Below, one piece after another: positions 42,343 to 51,559 of a stretch of 64,000 nt of DNA. The position numbers and the translations under genes were made by a program. The DNA lies in the NCBI GenBank assembly GCA_032355985.1, contig JAUKVZ010000001.1, positions 806,001 through 870,000 on the forward strand, read 5' to 3'. This DNA comes from Sarcodiotheca gaudichaudii (taxonomy: Eukaryota > Rhodophyta > Florideophyceae > Gigartinales > Solieriaceae). Numbering within the stretch: the stretch's first letter is position 1; each line of letters starts with the position of its first letter. Under the pieces are notes generated by a model. The model made no database searches and was not told where the DNA came from. It saw only the letters and a list, made by a program, of their open reading frames with translations.

Positions 42343-44606
42343 GGCGTCGCCTCGAGCAGATTCAGATCGACAAGGGCGCGGATCACCTGATTGACGACGG
42401 GTCCGGCGACGCGTCCGCCGCTGCCGCCATGTTCGACGACGACGGCGATCGTGTGCGTCGGCGCTTCGCCCTCCGGGCCGACGATGGCGACGGTCCATGC
42501 ATGGTCGCCCATGCGCACGATGTTCGGGTTGCTATGACTGACCGTGAGATCGCCTTCGAGATCGAAGAACGTCGGCGACGCCTGTGCGGTGCCCGTCTTG
42601 CCGCGCACGCGGACGCCCGGCACGTTGAAGATGGACTCGCGCGAATAATCCTCGTGCGTGATGTGATGCGCCGTGCCTTCCTCGGAGTTCACGGCGCCGT
42701 CCAGGCCATCGAGGCCCTGCTTCACGGCCGTCTGATTGAGCTGCAGGTCGACGATATCCCGCGGCATGTCATCAAGGACGAGTCGTGGCGGCAGTCGTTT
42801 GCCATTGCGAACGAATGTGGCATACGCATCGGCGGCATGCAGCGGCGTCCAACTGACGGGGCCCTGGCCAATGGCCATCATGATCGCTTCGGAGTTGGTG
42901 AAGGGCGAGCCGTCGAGTCTTCCGAGAAAGCCCGGAGCGCCGCCGGACAGGCCGACGTCGTAGGCGAGCCCGACGCCGTACTTTCGATACATATCGACCA
43001 TGCCCTTGATGCCGAGCGCGCGGCCAAGGGTGTAGAAGTAGATGTTGCAGGATCGCTTCACGGCTTCCGTGGCGGAGAGGGCGCCGCCGATTTGCGCTGA
43101 ATGCGTGTTCATGCCGTAGCGCGGGCGATAGATCCAGCAGCGATAGATGCCGGGCTTGCCCGGAATGAAATGACCATTGCAGGTGATGTGGCGCCCGAGC
43201 GACTGAGGGCTCTGCGTGACCATCTCCGCGTACACGAGCGGCTTGACGATGGAGCCGGGCTGGTAGGGTCTTTGCAGCGGCCGGTTCACCCATGCCTGAT
43301 CGACGGGATCGCGGAAGATGGCGTCGGGATCATCATTGATCTGATCGCGCGTGAATGTCGGATGTGTGGCCATCGCCAGGACATCGCCGGTGGCGATTTC
43401 GATCACGACAACCGCGGAGTTGAGGCGATGGCCGACGGGAAGATCCTGATGCAGATGCCACGGCTGAACCTGCGTCAGGCCAAGTTCAGGATCGATCAGC
43501 GCCTGAACGCGCGCCTGCAGTTCAATATCGATGGCAAGCTGAACATCTTCGCCTCTGAGCTCTTCCGTGACGCTGGACTCTCCGGTGTCCAGTCGCTTGA
43601 TGACATGGCCGCACAAGCCGCGCAGGCGATCTTCGAGTGAGCCTTCCAGTCCTGCGGCGCCGACGGAATCGCCTTCGCGATAGAAGCCCCGATCGATCAG
43701 GCCGGTGGCGGGATCGCGTCGCGGACGGCGTTTGAGATCCTCGGCGTACACGCGACTGCGCATCCATCCGAGCAGATGCGTTGCGACACCATCGACCTGC
43801 ACCGTGGCGAGTTCATCGGTCTTGAGCGTTCCCGGGAATGTCGATCGATCGATCGTCACACTCATGGATTCGTACGGATAGGCGCGTTCGCCGGCGTCGA
43901 TGACATCCATGTCGCCGCGTGTGAGATCGCCGAGCGTGTTGATCAGTGCACGAAGGCGAAAGGCACGGCGATCATCGAGGCCGCGGGCGATGACGTGCGT
44001 CGTCTTTTGCTCACGGATGGGCCGCGCGACATCTTCGAGTTCGACGAGCACTTCGCGTGATGCAGCGGCGCGGCGCTCGCGTTCGAGCCGACGCGCCCAG
44101 ATGGATGTCGCCATGCGCTCGACATTGGCGCGAATGCGGTTCTTTCGATTCTCCAGTTCGAGCGGATCGATTTCCGCGACATCAGCGACGGCCGCCCATA
44201 CGGCTTCGAGCTGTTCGCGATACTTCGGCAGCGTCGCCTGAATCAACTGCTCGCGCGCCGCGGGGCTGAGTTCAGCCCACTGGTTTCGATTCTCGCGCCG
44301 AGCTTCGCTGGCGGCGCGGTTGTATGCCCACTCGCCTGTGATCAGGCGATAGTCCGCGACGAGGTTGAAGCTGGGCTGATCCAGCGCCAGCACACGCCCG
44401 GCGCGATCGACGATCTGGCCGCGGAAGGTCGGCGTCCAGCGCTCGTTGATCAGGCGGCTCTCCGCCTCCTCGCGAAGCACTGCTCCTTCGACCACGGTGA
44501 GGCGCCCGATCTGCCCGGCGAGCAGCAGCATCCCGATGGACATGAGGGACAGGAGCAGCAGCAGCCGCCTGTGGTACATGCTCGGGATGAGGGCGCCGTG
44601 CTTCAC
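42339..44606 (-). CDS. mrdA: Penicillin-binding protein 2 (class B transpeptidase)
   Basis: 755 aa from a GTG at 44606 (GGAG 11 nt upstream); an ATG nine codons later has no ribosome site. The N-terminal membrane anchor (RRLLLLLSLMSIGMLLLAG) is followed by a pedestal region with FRGQIVDRAGRVLA. The transpeptidase domain has the three active-site motifs: SxxK in QPGSIVKPL, SxN in RSCNIYFYTLG and KTG in VRGKTGTAQ. It crosslinks peptidoglycan peptides together with RodA, encoded next with ATGA overlap. Length is somewhat above the usual 630-680 because of an extended pedestal (about residues 90-330, Arg/Glu-rich). MreBCD are not in the window. Confidence 0.94.
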   Translation of the reverse strand: MKHGALIPSMYHRRLLLLLSLMSIGMLLLAGQIGRLTVVEGAVLREEAESRLINERWTPTFRGQIVDRAGRVLALDQPSFNLVADYRLITGEWAYNRAASEARRENRNQWAELSPAAREQLIQATLPKYREQLEAVWAAVADVAEIDPLELENRKNRIRANVERMATSIWARRLERERRAAASREVLVELEDVARPIREQKTTHVIARGLDDRRAFRLRALINTLGDLTRGDMDVIDAGERAYPYESMSVTIDRSTFPGTLKTDELATVQVDGVATHLLGWMRSRVYAEDLKRRPRRDPATGLIDRGFYREGDSVGAAGLEGSLEDRLRGLCGHVIKRLDTGESSVTEELRGEDVQLAIDIELQARVQALIDPELGLTQVQPWHLHQDLPVGHRLNSAVVVIEIATGDVLAMATHPTFTRDQINDDPDAIFRDPVDQAWVNRPLQRPYQPGSIVKPLVYAEMVTQSPQSLGRHITCNGHFIPGKPGIYRCWIYRPRYGMNTHSAQIGGALSATEAVKRSCNIYFYTLGRALGIKGMVDMYRKYGVGLAYDVGLSGGAPGFLGRLDGSPFTNSEAIMMAIGQGPVSWTPLHAADAYATFVRNGKRLPPRLVLDDMPRDIVDLQLNQTAVKQGLDGLDGAVNSEEGTAHHITHEDYSRESIFNVPGVRVRGKTGTAQASPTFFDLEGDLTVSHSNPNIVRMGDHAWTVAIVGPEGEAPTHTIAVVVEHGGSGGRVAGPVVNQVIRALVDLNLLEATP

Positions 44607-44733
44607 CGGTCAGGGATCTCCGCATCGATGTCCGCGCGCAGGCGCCACCGGGCCCTGCGCGGGCGATCCGTAAGCTTATCGGTCGATGGGCGTCTTCGAT
44701 CCTGCCCGAGATTCGGGGAATCGCGGGCGATGC

Positions 44734-45570
44734 TCAATCTTCGAGGCGTTTGTCCCTGACGAGCTGTGCGTAGGCGTTGTGGCTGTGGATCGATTCGAAG
44801 TTTTCCGAGTCGATGGAGTACCACGTCACGCGATCGTCGGCGTCGAGGCGGATCGCCAGATCACGCACGATGTCCTCGACGAACTTCGGATTGTCGAAGG
44901 CCGCCTCAGTGACGTACTTCTCGTCAGGTCGCTTGAGGACTGCGTAGACCTCGGCGCTGGCGGACTCTTCCAGATGCCGGGCGAGGCACTCGATCCACAT
45001 GCTCTCCTTGAAGCGCACCTTGGCGGTGATGAGGCAGCGCTGGTTGTGGGCGCCGTAGGCGGAGATTTCCTTCGAGCAGGGGCAGAGGCTGGTCGCCGGG
45101 GCGGTCACCCCCATGACGAAATCCTCATGAGAGTTGCTCGTGCATTCGAACGTCACGCGATAGTCCATCAGACCGGCGGACTTGGTGACGGGCGCCAGCT
45201 TCCGGATGAAGTAGGTGAAGTCGAGTTCCAGATGGCCCTCATCGGCCTCCAGTCGCTCCCGCATCGCCTTCGTGATCTCGGGGATCCGCTCGGGCGTGAT
45301 GGAGTCCGCGTTCTGGTTGAGAACCTCCAGGAAGCGGCTCATGTGGGTGCCCTTCTGGTGATGGGGCAGACCGACATACATGTTGATCTTCGCGACGGTC
45401 GTCTGAGAGCCGCCACAAGGCATGTGAAGCGTGATCGGATAGGTGACGTTCTTGACGCCCACGCGATCGATCGCGATCTGCCGCTTGTCCGACTTGGCCT
45501 GGACATCGGGCATGGGAGCGTCAACAACAACCGGAGCCGCGCTGGCGACATCTGTCTTGGAACGAGCCAT
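44734..45570 (-). CDS. folE2: GTP cyclohydrolase FolE2 (type IB)
   Basis: 278 aa from the ATG at 45570 (AGGA 6 nt upstream). It converts GTP to 7,8-dihydroneopterin triphosphate, the first step of folate and queuosine-type pathways, using a metal other than the strict zinc requirement of FolE. Motifs: IAIDRVGVKNVTYPITL, QTTVAKINMYVGLPHHQKGTHMSRF, and the catalytic-metal Cys in TAPATSLCPCSKEISAYGAHNQR; the end (NAYAQLVRDKRL) matches the family. FolE2 is often chosen by bacteria facing low zinc, but no zinc-regulatory site is visible. Its gene is 127 bp upstream of mrdA. Confidence 0.95.
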   Translation of the reverse strand: MARSKTDVASAAPVVVDAPMPDVQAKSDKRQIAIDRVGVKNVTYPITLHMPCGGSQTTVAKINMYVGLPHHQKGTHMSRFLEVLNQNADSITPERIPEITKAMRERLEADEGHLELDFTYFIRKLAPVTKSAGLMDYRVTFECTSNSHEDFVMGVTAPATSLCPCSKEISAYGAHNQRCLITAKVRFKESMWIECLARHLEESASAEVYAVLKRPDEKYVTEAAFDNPKFVEDIVRDLAIRLDADDRVTWYSIDSENFESIHSHNAYAQLVRDKRLED

Positions 45571-45687
45571 GTGGGTTCCTGGGGGTTTCAGGAGCGTGTG
45601 AGCCGCCACCTGCGGCATCGGCCCCATGCTAGGAGGCCGGGGCGTCTCTCGCCCGCGATCCAGCGGGAGAATCGCGAATCAGGCGAT

Positions 45688-46515
45688 TCAGTGGTGCGAC
45701 TTCTTCTCGAGCATCGAGGCGCCCCACGCCAGCCCGATCGGCGCTCCGAGGAAGGCGCCGGCGATCCAGTCCAGCGGGGCGAGCCTCGCCAGCGGGAAGA
45801 GATCGTTGCGATACATGTGCTCAAGCGCGTCCGATCCATCGATCGTCGCGCCCAGTGCGGGGCTGGCAGTCGCCAACAAAGCGATCGCGGCAATGAAGAT
45901 GGCGACCGGGGCACGACCGGCGACGACGCGTCCGACAGTGCAGGCCGCGATCGCTGCGATCACACCTGCTGCAAGCGTCTGGCCCTTAAGGCCTTCCCGG
46001 GCGATGAACCAGGCGGCGACGCCTCCGACGACGATGGCCGCGACGAAGCCGACGGCGGCTTCCGGCGCCAGCAGTTTGCCATCTCCGGCGGCCTTCGCCT
46101 CATCCTCGGAGGGCGTTCGGGCGGCCATCGAGATGGCGATGCAGATCACAACCGCGAAGGCGCCGAGGATGAGTCCCTCGGCGGCAAGCGGAATGAAGGG
46201 ATCACCCGATTGGGCGGTGCGAAGGAGGCCCTCGACCTTCGCGGATGTCCAGGCCGGCCAGACCAGTACGGCGCCCGTCGCGAGCAGGCCCGCACGCGTG
46301 GATGAGGCCCGGGAGGTCACAACGCCCATCAGCCCGGCGAGGATCATCGCGATCATCGTCCGAAGGACGCCGGAGGCAATCGCATCATTGACCAGCATGG
46401 TCGCATTGGGGCCGCCATCGTCGGCCGGCACTCCGCCCGCGAGGCGGCCTGCGATCGGTCCGACGACCAGCGCCGAAACGGCGATCAGTGACCAGGTTGC
46501 CAGTGTCTTCTTCAT
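45688..46515 (-). CDS. Multi-pass membrane protein, unknown function
   Basis: 275 aa from the ATG at 46515. Ala/Gly/Val-rich, with about seven hydrophobic segments (ATWSLIAVSALVVGPIAG, TMIAMILAGLMGVV, GLILGAFAVVICIAISMAA, AVGFVAAIVVGGVAAWF, TLAAGVIAAIAACTVG, VAIFIAAIALLATASPALG, WIAGAFLGAPIGLAWGAS) and a short charged loop EDEAKAAGDGK. No recognised family or motif. It lies upstream of folE2 on the same strand and is divergent from hutH, with 168 bp between starts. Confidence 0.75.
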   Translation of the reverse strand: MKKTLATWSLIAVSALVVGPIAGRLAGGVPADDGGPNATMLVNDAIASGVLRTMIAMILAGLMGVVTSRASSTRAGLLATGAVLVWPAWTSAKVEGLLRTAQSGDPFIPLAAEGLILGAFAVVICIAISMAARTPSEDEAKAAGDGKLLAPEAAVGFVAAIVVGGVAAWFIAREGLKGQTLAAGVIAAIAACTVGRVVAGRAPVAIFIAAIALLATASPALGATIDGSDALEHMYRNDLFPLARLAPLDWIAGAFLGAPIGLAWGASMLEKKSHH

Positions 46516-46683
46516 GCGTTGATTCGGGAACGAAGGGCGCCCCTCAGAGGGACGAAGTCTTATACCGGCGCCGGCGGATTGGCGCCGCTGACGCCGCCGC
46601 AGTTGCATCGGCTCAGCGGCGGGCCTGCGGCCACCGGCAATGGCGGATTGCTCCATTGCGTCGACGTCGCGACACTGGCGCGT

Positions 46684-48216
46684 ATGAGTACAGCCGCAGC
46701 CAATGGCGCCCTGATTCTGACGGGCGCCCCCCTTTCGATCGCAGATGTTCATGATGTGGCGCGCCAACGCCGCGCTATCGAAATCGATGACGCCACACGC
46801 TCGCGCATCGAGCGTTCACAGGCGGCGCTTGCGAGCGCAATCGGCGGCGGGCGAGCGATCTACGGCGTGAACACCGGCTTTGGGACGCTTGCTCACAAAC
46901 GCGTCGCGGACGATCAACTCGAGATGCTGCAGGTGAATCTGCTTCGTTCGCACGCATCCGGCGTGGGCGATCCGCTGCCTGAGGAAGTGGTGCGGGCGAC
47001 GATGACGCTGCTGACGGCGTCGCTGAGCCGCGGCCACTCCGGCGTACAGATCGGCATCGTCGACACCCTGCTCGCGCTTCTGAATAAGGGCGTCACGCCA
47101 ATCGTGCCGGAGATCGGTTCAGTGGGCGCGTCGGGTGATCTGGCGCCGCTGGCGCATGTTGCGCTGCTGCTGATCGGTGAGGGTGAAGCGACGTACGACG
47201 GCGAAGTGATCGACGGCGCCGAAGCGCTTCGCGTGTGCGGCAGAGAGCGAATCATGCTGGGGCCGAAAGAAGGTCTGGCGCTGATCAATGGCACGCATCT
47301 GATGGCGGGGTGGGCGGCGCTGACGATGTTTGACTTGAAGCGAGTCTTCGACGCCTCCCTCGTCGCGACGGCGATGTCCTGCGATGCGAGCAAGACAACG
47401 GACTCCTTTCTCGATCCGCGCGTGCATGAAGTGCGCAGGCAGGTCGGGCAGATTGAAGTCGCCGCACGACTGCGCGCGCTGCTTGATGGCAGTGAGATCC
47501 TTCCCAGCCACATCGAGAATGATCCGCGCGTGCAGGATCCGTATTCGTTCAGATGCGCGCCCGTCGTGCTCGGCGCGGCGCTCGATTTGATGAACCGGGT
47601 GCACTCGGTCGTCGAGGCTGAGATGGGTGCCGTGACGGACAACCCGCTCGTCTTTGAAAATGACGCCGGGCGCGGTCAAGTCGTATCGGCGGGCAATTTT
47701 CACGGCATGCCCATCGCGCTGCACATGGATGCGCTCACACTTGCGATCGCGCAGATTGCAGGCATCGCCGAGCGGCGCGTCTTTCACATGCTCTCGGCGC
47801 ATGATCTGGTCGCCGGCCTGACGCCGCAGCTCAGCCCCGATCCGGGCCTGCAGTCGGGCTACATGATCACGCAGTACGCCGCGGCTGCCTGCTGCAATGA
47901 ACTGGCGACGCTCTCGACGCCGGCCTGTGTGACGAACATCAGCACATGCGCGGGGATGGAGGATTACAACTCGTGGGGCCCGCGCTCGTGTGCGAAAGCG
48001 TCGCGAGCGGTGGATCTGGCCCGTTCGGTTGTCGCGATTGAGTTGCTGTGCGCGTGTGAAGCGCTGGAGTGCGCCAGGCCGCTGCGATCGGGTGAGGCCG
48101 TCGAGCGATGCCACAGTGTCATCCGACAGGTCGTGCCGCCGCTGACGCAGGATCGAACGCCGGCGCCTGATATCCGCGCGATCGAGGATTTCATTGCCGC
48201 GGATGCATTCTCATAA
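46684..48216 (+). CDS. hutH: Histidine ammonia-lyase
   Basis: 510 aa from the ATG at 46684; the longer open frame upstream lies antisense to the membrane protein gene. HutH removes ammonia from L-histidine to give urocanate, the first step of histidine breakdown. The self-made MIO cofactor arises from Ala149-Ser150-Gly151 in GSVGASGDLAPLAH. Other family motifs: YGVNTGFGTLA (with the catalytic Tyr60), FHGMPIALHMDALTLAIAQIAG, and QYAAAACCNELATLSTPA. Length is typical. hutU and hutI lie 1.7 kb downstream on the same strand, separated by the two peroxiredoxin-like lipoprotein genes. Confidence 0.97.
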   Translation: MSTAAANGALILTGAPLSIADVHDVARQRRAIEIDDATRSRIERSQAALASAIGGGRAIYGVNTGFGTLAHKRVADDQLEMLQVNLLRSHASGVGDPLPEEVVRATMTLLTASLSRGHSGVQIGIVDTLLALLNKGVTPIVPEIGSVGASGDLAPLAHVALLLIGEGEATYDGEVIDGAEALRVCGRERIMLGPKEGLALINGTHLMAGWAALTMFDLKRVFDASLVATAMSCDASKTTDSFLDPRVHEVRRQVGQIEVAARLRALLDGSEILPSHIENDPRVQDPYSFRCAPVVLGAALDLMNRVHSVVEAEMGAVTDNPLVFENDAGRGQVVSAGNFHGMPIALHMDALTLAIAQIAGIAERRVFHMLSAHDLVAGLTPQLSPDPGLQSGYMITQYAAAACCNELATLSTPACVTNISTCAGMEDYNSWGPRSCAKASRAVDLARSVVAIELLCACEALECARPLRSGEAVERCHSVIRQVVPPLTQDRTPAPDIRAIEDFIAADAFS

Positions 48217-48374
48217 TCCTGAGGCCTGCTCTCCCCTGCGATACACTTGTGTGAAACCTCGCATTCACAATCCTGCGGGTGGGCGGATTTCGGGAATGAA
48301 TCTCGGATCGGAGTGATTCGTACCCGGAACGGACCGTGAGCACATTGCGAGTTATTTCGAAGGAGTCACGCAAC

Positions 48375-49070
48375 ATGAATATTCGATGCGCCAGCGCCGT
48401 CACATTGACGCTTGTTCCGGCGATCCTGATCGGCTGCGCAAAGAACTACGGCCACGAGGCTGATCTCGGCAATGAAGAGCCTGCGCCGATGGCGGCGAGT
48501 ATGGATCATCTGCCGCCGACGCTTGATCCGGATTCGCAGAAGCCCGGCCTGACTCCCGGTGAAACGGCGCCGGACGCCACGCTGGTGACTGCTGAAGGCG
48601 AAGAGGTTCATCTGGAGGATCTTTGGGCTGACGGGCCGACGGTTGTGACGTTCTACCGTGGATCGTGGTGTCCCTTCTGCACGAAGGCGCTGTCGAGCTG
48701 GCAGGACCGGATCGATGATCTTGAAGCCGCCGGCGGCCAGTTCGTGGCGATCAGTCCCGAGACGACGGATCACGTCGCCGAGACGATCAGTGAAACGGAT
48801 GCGACGTATCTCGTCCTTTCAGATCAGACGGGCGAAGCGATCCGCAAGTATCGCGTCGCGTTCGAACTGGATGATGACACGCAGACGAGGTACCGGCGCT
48901 ACGACATCGATCTGAACAAGCACAACGAGATTCATCGCTGGGAGCTGCCAGCGCCGGCGACCTTTGTTGTCGATCGTGACGGCGTGGTCCGCTGGGCATT
49001 TGCTGACTGGGATTACAAGAAGCGCGCCCGCCCGCGCGATGTGATCGAGTTCGTTCAGGCCATGGATTGA
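48375..49070 (+). CDS. Peroxiredoxin-like (AhpC/TSA) lipoprotein with CxxC
   Basis: 231 aa from the ATG at 48375 (AGGAG 9 nt upstream). The lipoprotein signal ends in AILIGC (Cys21). After a 40-residue linker the thioredoxin-fold domain has TVVTFYRGSWCPFCTKAL, with Cys99 and Cys102, a layout of the Prx-like and AhpC-like families; GGQFVAISPETTDHVAETI and APATFVVDRDGVVRWAFAD complete the fold. Likely acts as a thiol peroxidase or disulfide-linked thiol protein on the outer side of the membrane; catalytic and partner residues beyond the CxxC are not known. The stop overlaps the next start (TGATG), so it is coupled to a paralogue. It sits between hutH and hutU. Confidence 0.82.
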   Translation: MNIRCASAVTLTLVPAILIGCAKNYGHEADLGNEEPAPMAASMDHLPPTLDPDSQKPGLTPGETAPDATLVTAEGEEVHLEDLWADGPTVVTFYRGSWCPFCTKALSSWQDRIDDLEAAGGQFVAISPETTDHVAETISETDATYLVLSDQTGEAIRKYRVAFELDDDTQTRYRRYDIDLNKHNEIHRWELPAPATFVVDRDGVVRWAFADWDYKKRARPRDVIEFVQAMD

Positions 49071-49795
49071 TGCGCAGGACGCCGCCACTGGCTCTGAGCC
49101 TTGTCGCCTGCTCCGCCCTTGCGCTCGCTGCAGGATGTGGCACAGAGGCAGACGATCATGCGCACGCAGATGGTGCGCACGATCACGCCCATGATCATGT
49201 GCAGGCCCAGCCGTCCGCGCCACAGGAGCGCCAGCCGAAGACGCTTGATCCGCGGACGGAGTTTCCGGGGCTGAGCGTCAGCGATATCGCGCCCAACGCC
49301 ACGCTCGTGCAGCGCGGCGAGCGCGATGTCAACCTGAGCACGATTTACTCGAATGGCCCGACCGTCCTGATTTTCATCCAGGGAAGCTGGCGCAAGGAGG
49401 ATCGCGCCTTTCTCAGCGCCGTGCAGACGGAGCTTGATGCGATTCGAAGCGCTGGCGGGCAGGTCTTCGCGATTTCACCCGAGCCGATTGAAGCGCTGCA
49501 GGAGATGTCCGAAGAGCTCGGGCTGCAGTTCTACGTACTCAGTGATGCGCAGGATGAGGCGATGCGAGCGTTTCATGTGGCGTACGACGCCTCGCAGGAA
49601 CTCAACGGCGAGGAGTTTGACCTCGGCGGCGTCGAGCCATCGCAGGTGAACGCCTCCGGCAGCACCCTGCTTCCGGGCCCGAGCCTCTTCATCATCGGGC
49701 GCGAGGGGCTCGTGCGATTCGCCTACTGCAACTGGAAGCCGGCGGACCGGCCGCTGGCCTCCGAGATCCCCGGATTCGTGCAGGTTCATCGCTGA
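49070..49795 (+). CDS. Cysteine-less peroxiredoxin-like lipoprotein with His-rich segment
   Basis: 241 aa from the ATG at 49070, overlapping the upstream stop by 1 nt (TGATG). The lipoprotein signal ends in LAAGC (Cys23). Residues 30-43 are His/Asp-rich ([14 protein letters not shown]), a candidate metal-binding region. The rest is a paralogue of the preceding protein ([12 protein letters not shown] versus [25 protein letters not shown] versus DGPTVVTFYRGSW), but the CxxC motif is replaced: Arg108 and Asp111 stand where Cys99 and Cys102 do in the partner. It cannot use the usual thiol chemistry, so a regulatory, scaffold or metal-binding role is likely. Only two other Cys residues remain, in the signal and near the end. 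Confidence 0.78.
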   Translation: MRRTPPLALSLVACSALALAAGCGTEADDHAHADGAHDHAHDHVQAQPSAPQERQPKTLDPRTEFPGLSVSDIAPNATLVQRGERDVNLSTIYSNGPTVLIFIQGSWRKEDRAFLSAVQTELDAIRSAGGQVFAISPEPIEALQEMSEELGLQFYVLSDAQDEAMRAFHVAYDASQELNGEEFDLGGVEPSQVNASGSTLLPGPSLFIIGREGLVRFAYCNWKPADRPLASEIPGFVQVHR

Positions 49796-49869
49796 GAATT
49801 GGCTGCGAGCGCCCCCCACTTCTGACACAATGGCCGTCCGTCCAGAAGGCCCAATCGGGGAGGCGATCG

Positions 49870-51549
49870 ATGACCGTGGCAGAGACAGGCACACATACCG
49901 GCCAGCGCACGATTCGGGCGCCCAGGGGCTCGGAACTCAGTTGCCGCACATGGCAGGCGGAAGCCGCCATGCGCATGCTCATGAACAACCTCGATCCGGA
50001 AGTCGCCGAAGCGCCGGAGAAGCTGGTGGTCTACGGAGGCCGGGGTCAGGCCGCCCGCTCATGGCCCGCCTTCGACGCGATCGTCGATGCGCTGAAACGG
50101 CTGGAGCCGGATGAGACCCTCCTTGTGCAGTCGGGCAAGCCGGTCGGCATCATTCGCACAACCGAGGACTCGCCTCGCGTGATGATCGCCAACAGCAATC
50201 TGGTCCCCTACTGGGCGACGCAGGAGCACTTCGATGAGCTCGCCGCCAAGGGCCTGATCATGTACGGCCAGATGACGGCCGGCTCGTGGATCTACATCGG
50301 CACGCAGGGCATTCTTCAGGGCACGTACGAAACATTCGCCGAGTGCGCACGGCAGCACTTTGGCGGCGATCTGGCAGGCCGTTTGGGCGTGACAGCCGGC
50401 TGCGGCGGCATGGGCGGCGCTCAGCCACTGGCCGTCACCATGAATGGCGGCACGTGCCTCATTGCTGACATCGATCATTCCCGGCTTGATCGGCGCTGTC
50501 ACGACGGATACCTCGACGAGATCATCGAGGATGTCGACAAGGCGATCGATGCGGCGCTGGATTACACAAAGAAAAAGGAAGCGGTGTCCGTCGGCGTGCC
50601 TGTGAACGCCGTGACGCTGCTGGGGCGCATGCTGGAGCGCGATGTGACGCCCGATGCGCTGACCGATCAGACGTCGGCGCACGATGCGCTTTCCTATGTG
50701 CCGGAAGGGCTGAGCGTCGAGGACGCCGAGGAGCTGCGATCGCAGTATCCCGAGGATTACGAAAAGCGATCACTCGCGACGATGCGTAAGCATGTCGAGC
50801 AGATGGTCGAGCTGAAGCGCCGCGGCGCGATCACCTTCGACTACGGCAACAACATTCGTCAGCGCGCACTGGAAGAAGGCTTCAAGGACGCGTTTGAGTT
50901 TCCCGGATTTGTGCCGGCGTACATTCGGCCGCAGTTCTGCCGCGGACGCGGGCCCTTCCGATGGGTGGCCCTTTCAGGTGATCCGGAGGACATCTTCGCG
51001 ACGGATCGAGCGTTGATGGAGGCGTTCCCGAAGGATGAGGCGCTGCATCGCTGGCTGAAGCTGGCGGGCGAGCGCGTGCACTTCCAGGGATTGCCCTCGC
51101 GCATCTGCTGGTTCGGGCTCGGCGAGCGCGAGAAGGCGGGATTGCTGTTCAACGACATGGTCAAGCGAGGCGATGTCTCGGCGCCGATCGTCATCGGGCG
51201 CGATCATCTGGATTGCGGCTCTGTCGCATCGCCGAATCGCGAAACGGAAGGCATGAAGGATGGCTCCGACGCGATCAGCGACTGGGCGATCCTCAACGCG
51301 ATGGTCAATGTCGCCAGCGGCGCCAGCTGGGTGAGCTTTCATCACGGCGGCGGCGTCGGCATCGGCTACTCACAGCATGCCGGACAGGTCATCGTGGCTG
51401 ACGGCACGCCGGAGGCGGCTGAGCGCCTGAGCCGCGTGCTGACCAATGATCCGGCGATGGGCGTCCTGCGGCATTGCGACGCCGGCTACGAAGAGGCGCA
51501 GCGGTGCGCCGACGAGCACGAAGTCGACATTCCGATGCGAAACTGGTGA
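49870..51549 (+). CDS. hutU: Urocanate hydratase
   Basis: 559 aa, typical length. It adds water to urocanate to give imidazolonepropionate using NAD+ as an electrophile. The NAD-binding region has [21 protein letters not shown], followed by [51 protein letters not shown] and [19 protein letters not shown], all diagnostic. The ATG at 49870 has GGGAGG 5 nt upstream. It follows the Cys-less lipoprotein by 74 bp and precedes hutI by 10 bp, consistent with one transcript. Confidence 0.97.
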   Translation: MTVAETGTHTGQRTIRAPRGSELSCRTWQAEAAMRMLMNNLDPEVAEAPEKLVVYGGRGQAARSWPAFDAIVDALKRLEPDETLLVQSGKPVGIIRTTEDSPRVMIANSNLVPYWATQEHFDELAAKGLIMYGQMTAGSWIYIGTQGILQGTYETFAECARQHFGGDLAGRLGVTAGCGGMGGAQPLAVTMNGGTCLIADIDHSRLDRRCHDGYLDEIIEDVDKAIDAALDYTKKKEAVSVGVPVNAVTLLGRMLERDVTPDALTDQTSAHDALSYVPEGLSVEDAEELRSQYPEDYEKRSLATMRKHVEQMVELKRRGAITFDYGNNIRQRALEEGFKDAFEFPGFVPAYIRPQFCRGRGPFRWVALSGDPEDIFATDRALMEAFPKDEALHRWLKLAGERVHFQGLPSRICWFGLGEREKAGLLFNDMVKRGDVSAPIVIGRDHLDCGSVASPNRETEGMKDGSDAISDWAILNAMVNVASGASWVSFHHGGGVGIGYSQHAGQVIVADGTPEAAERLSRVLTNDPAMGVLRHCDAGYEEAQRCADEHEVDIPMRNW

Positions 51550-51559
51550 TCGACTGACC

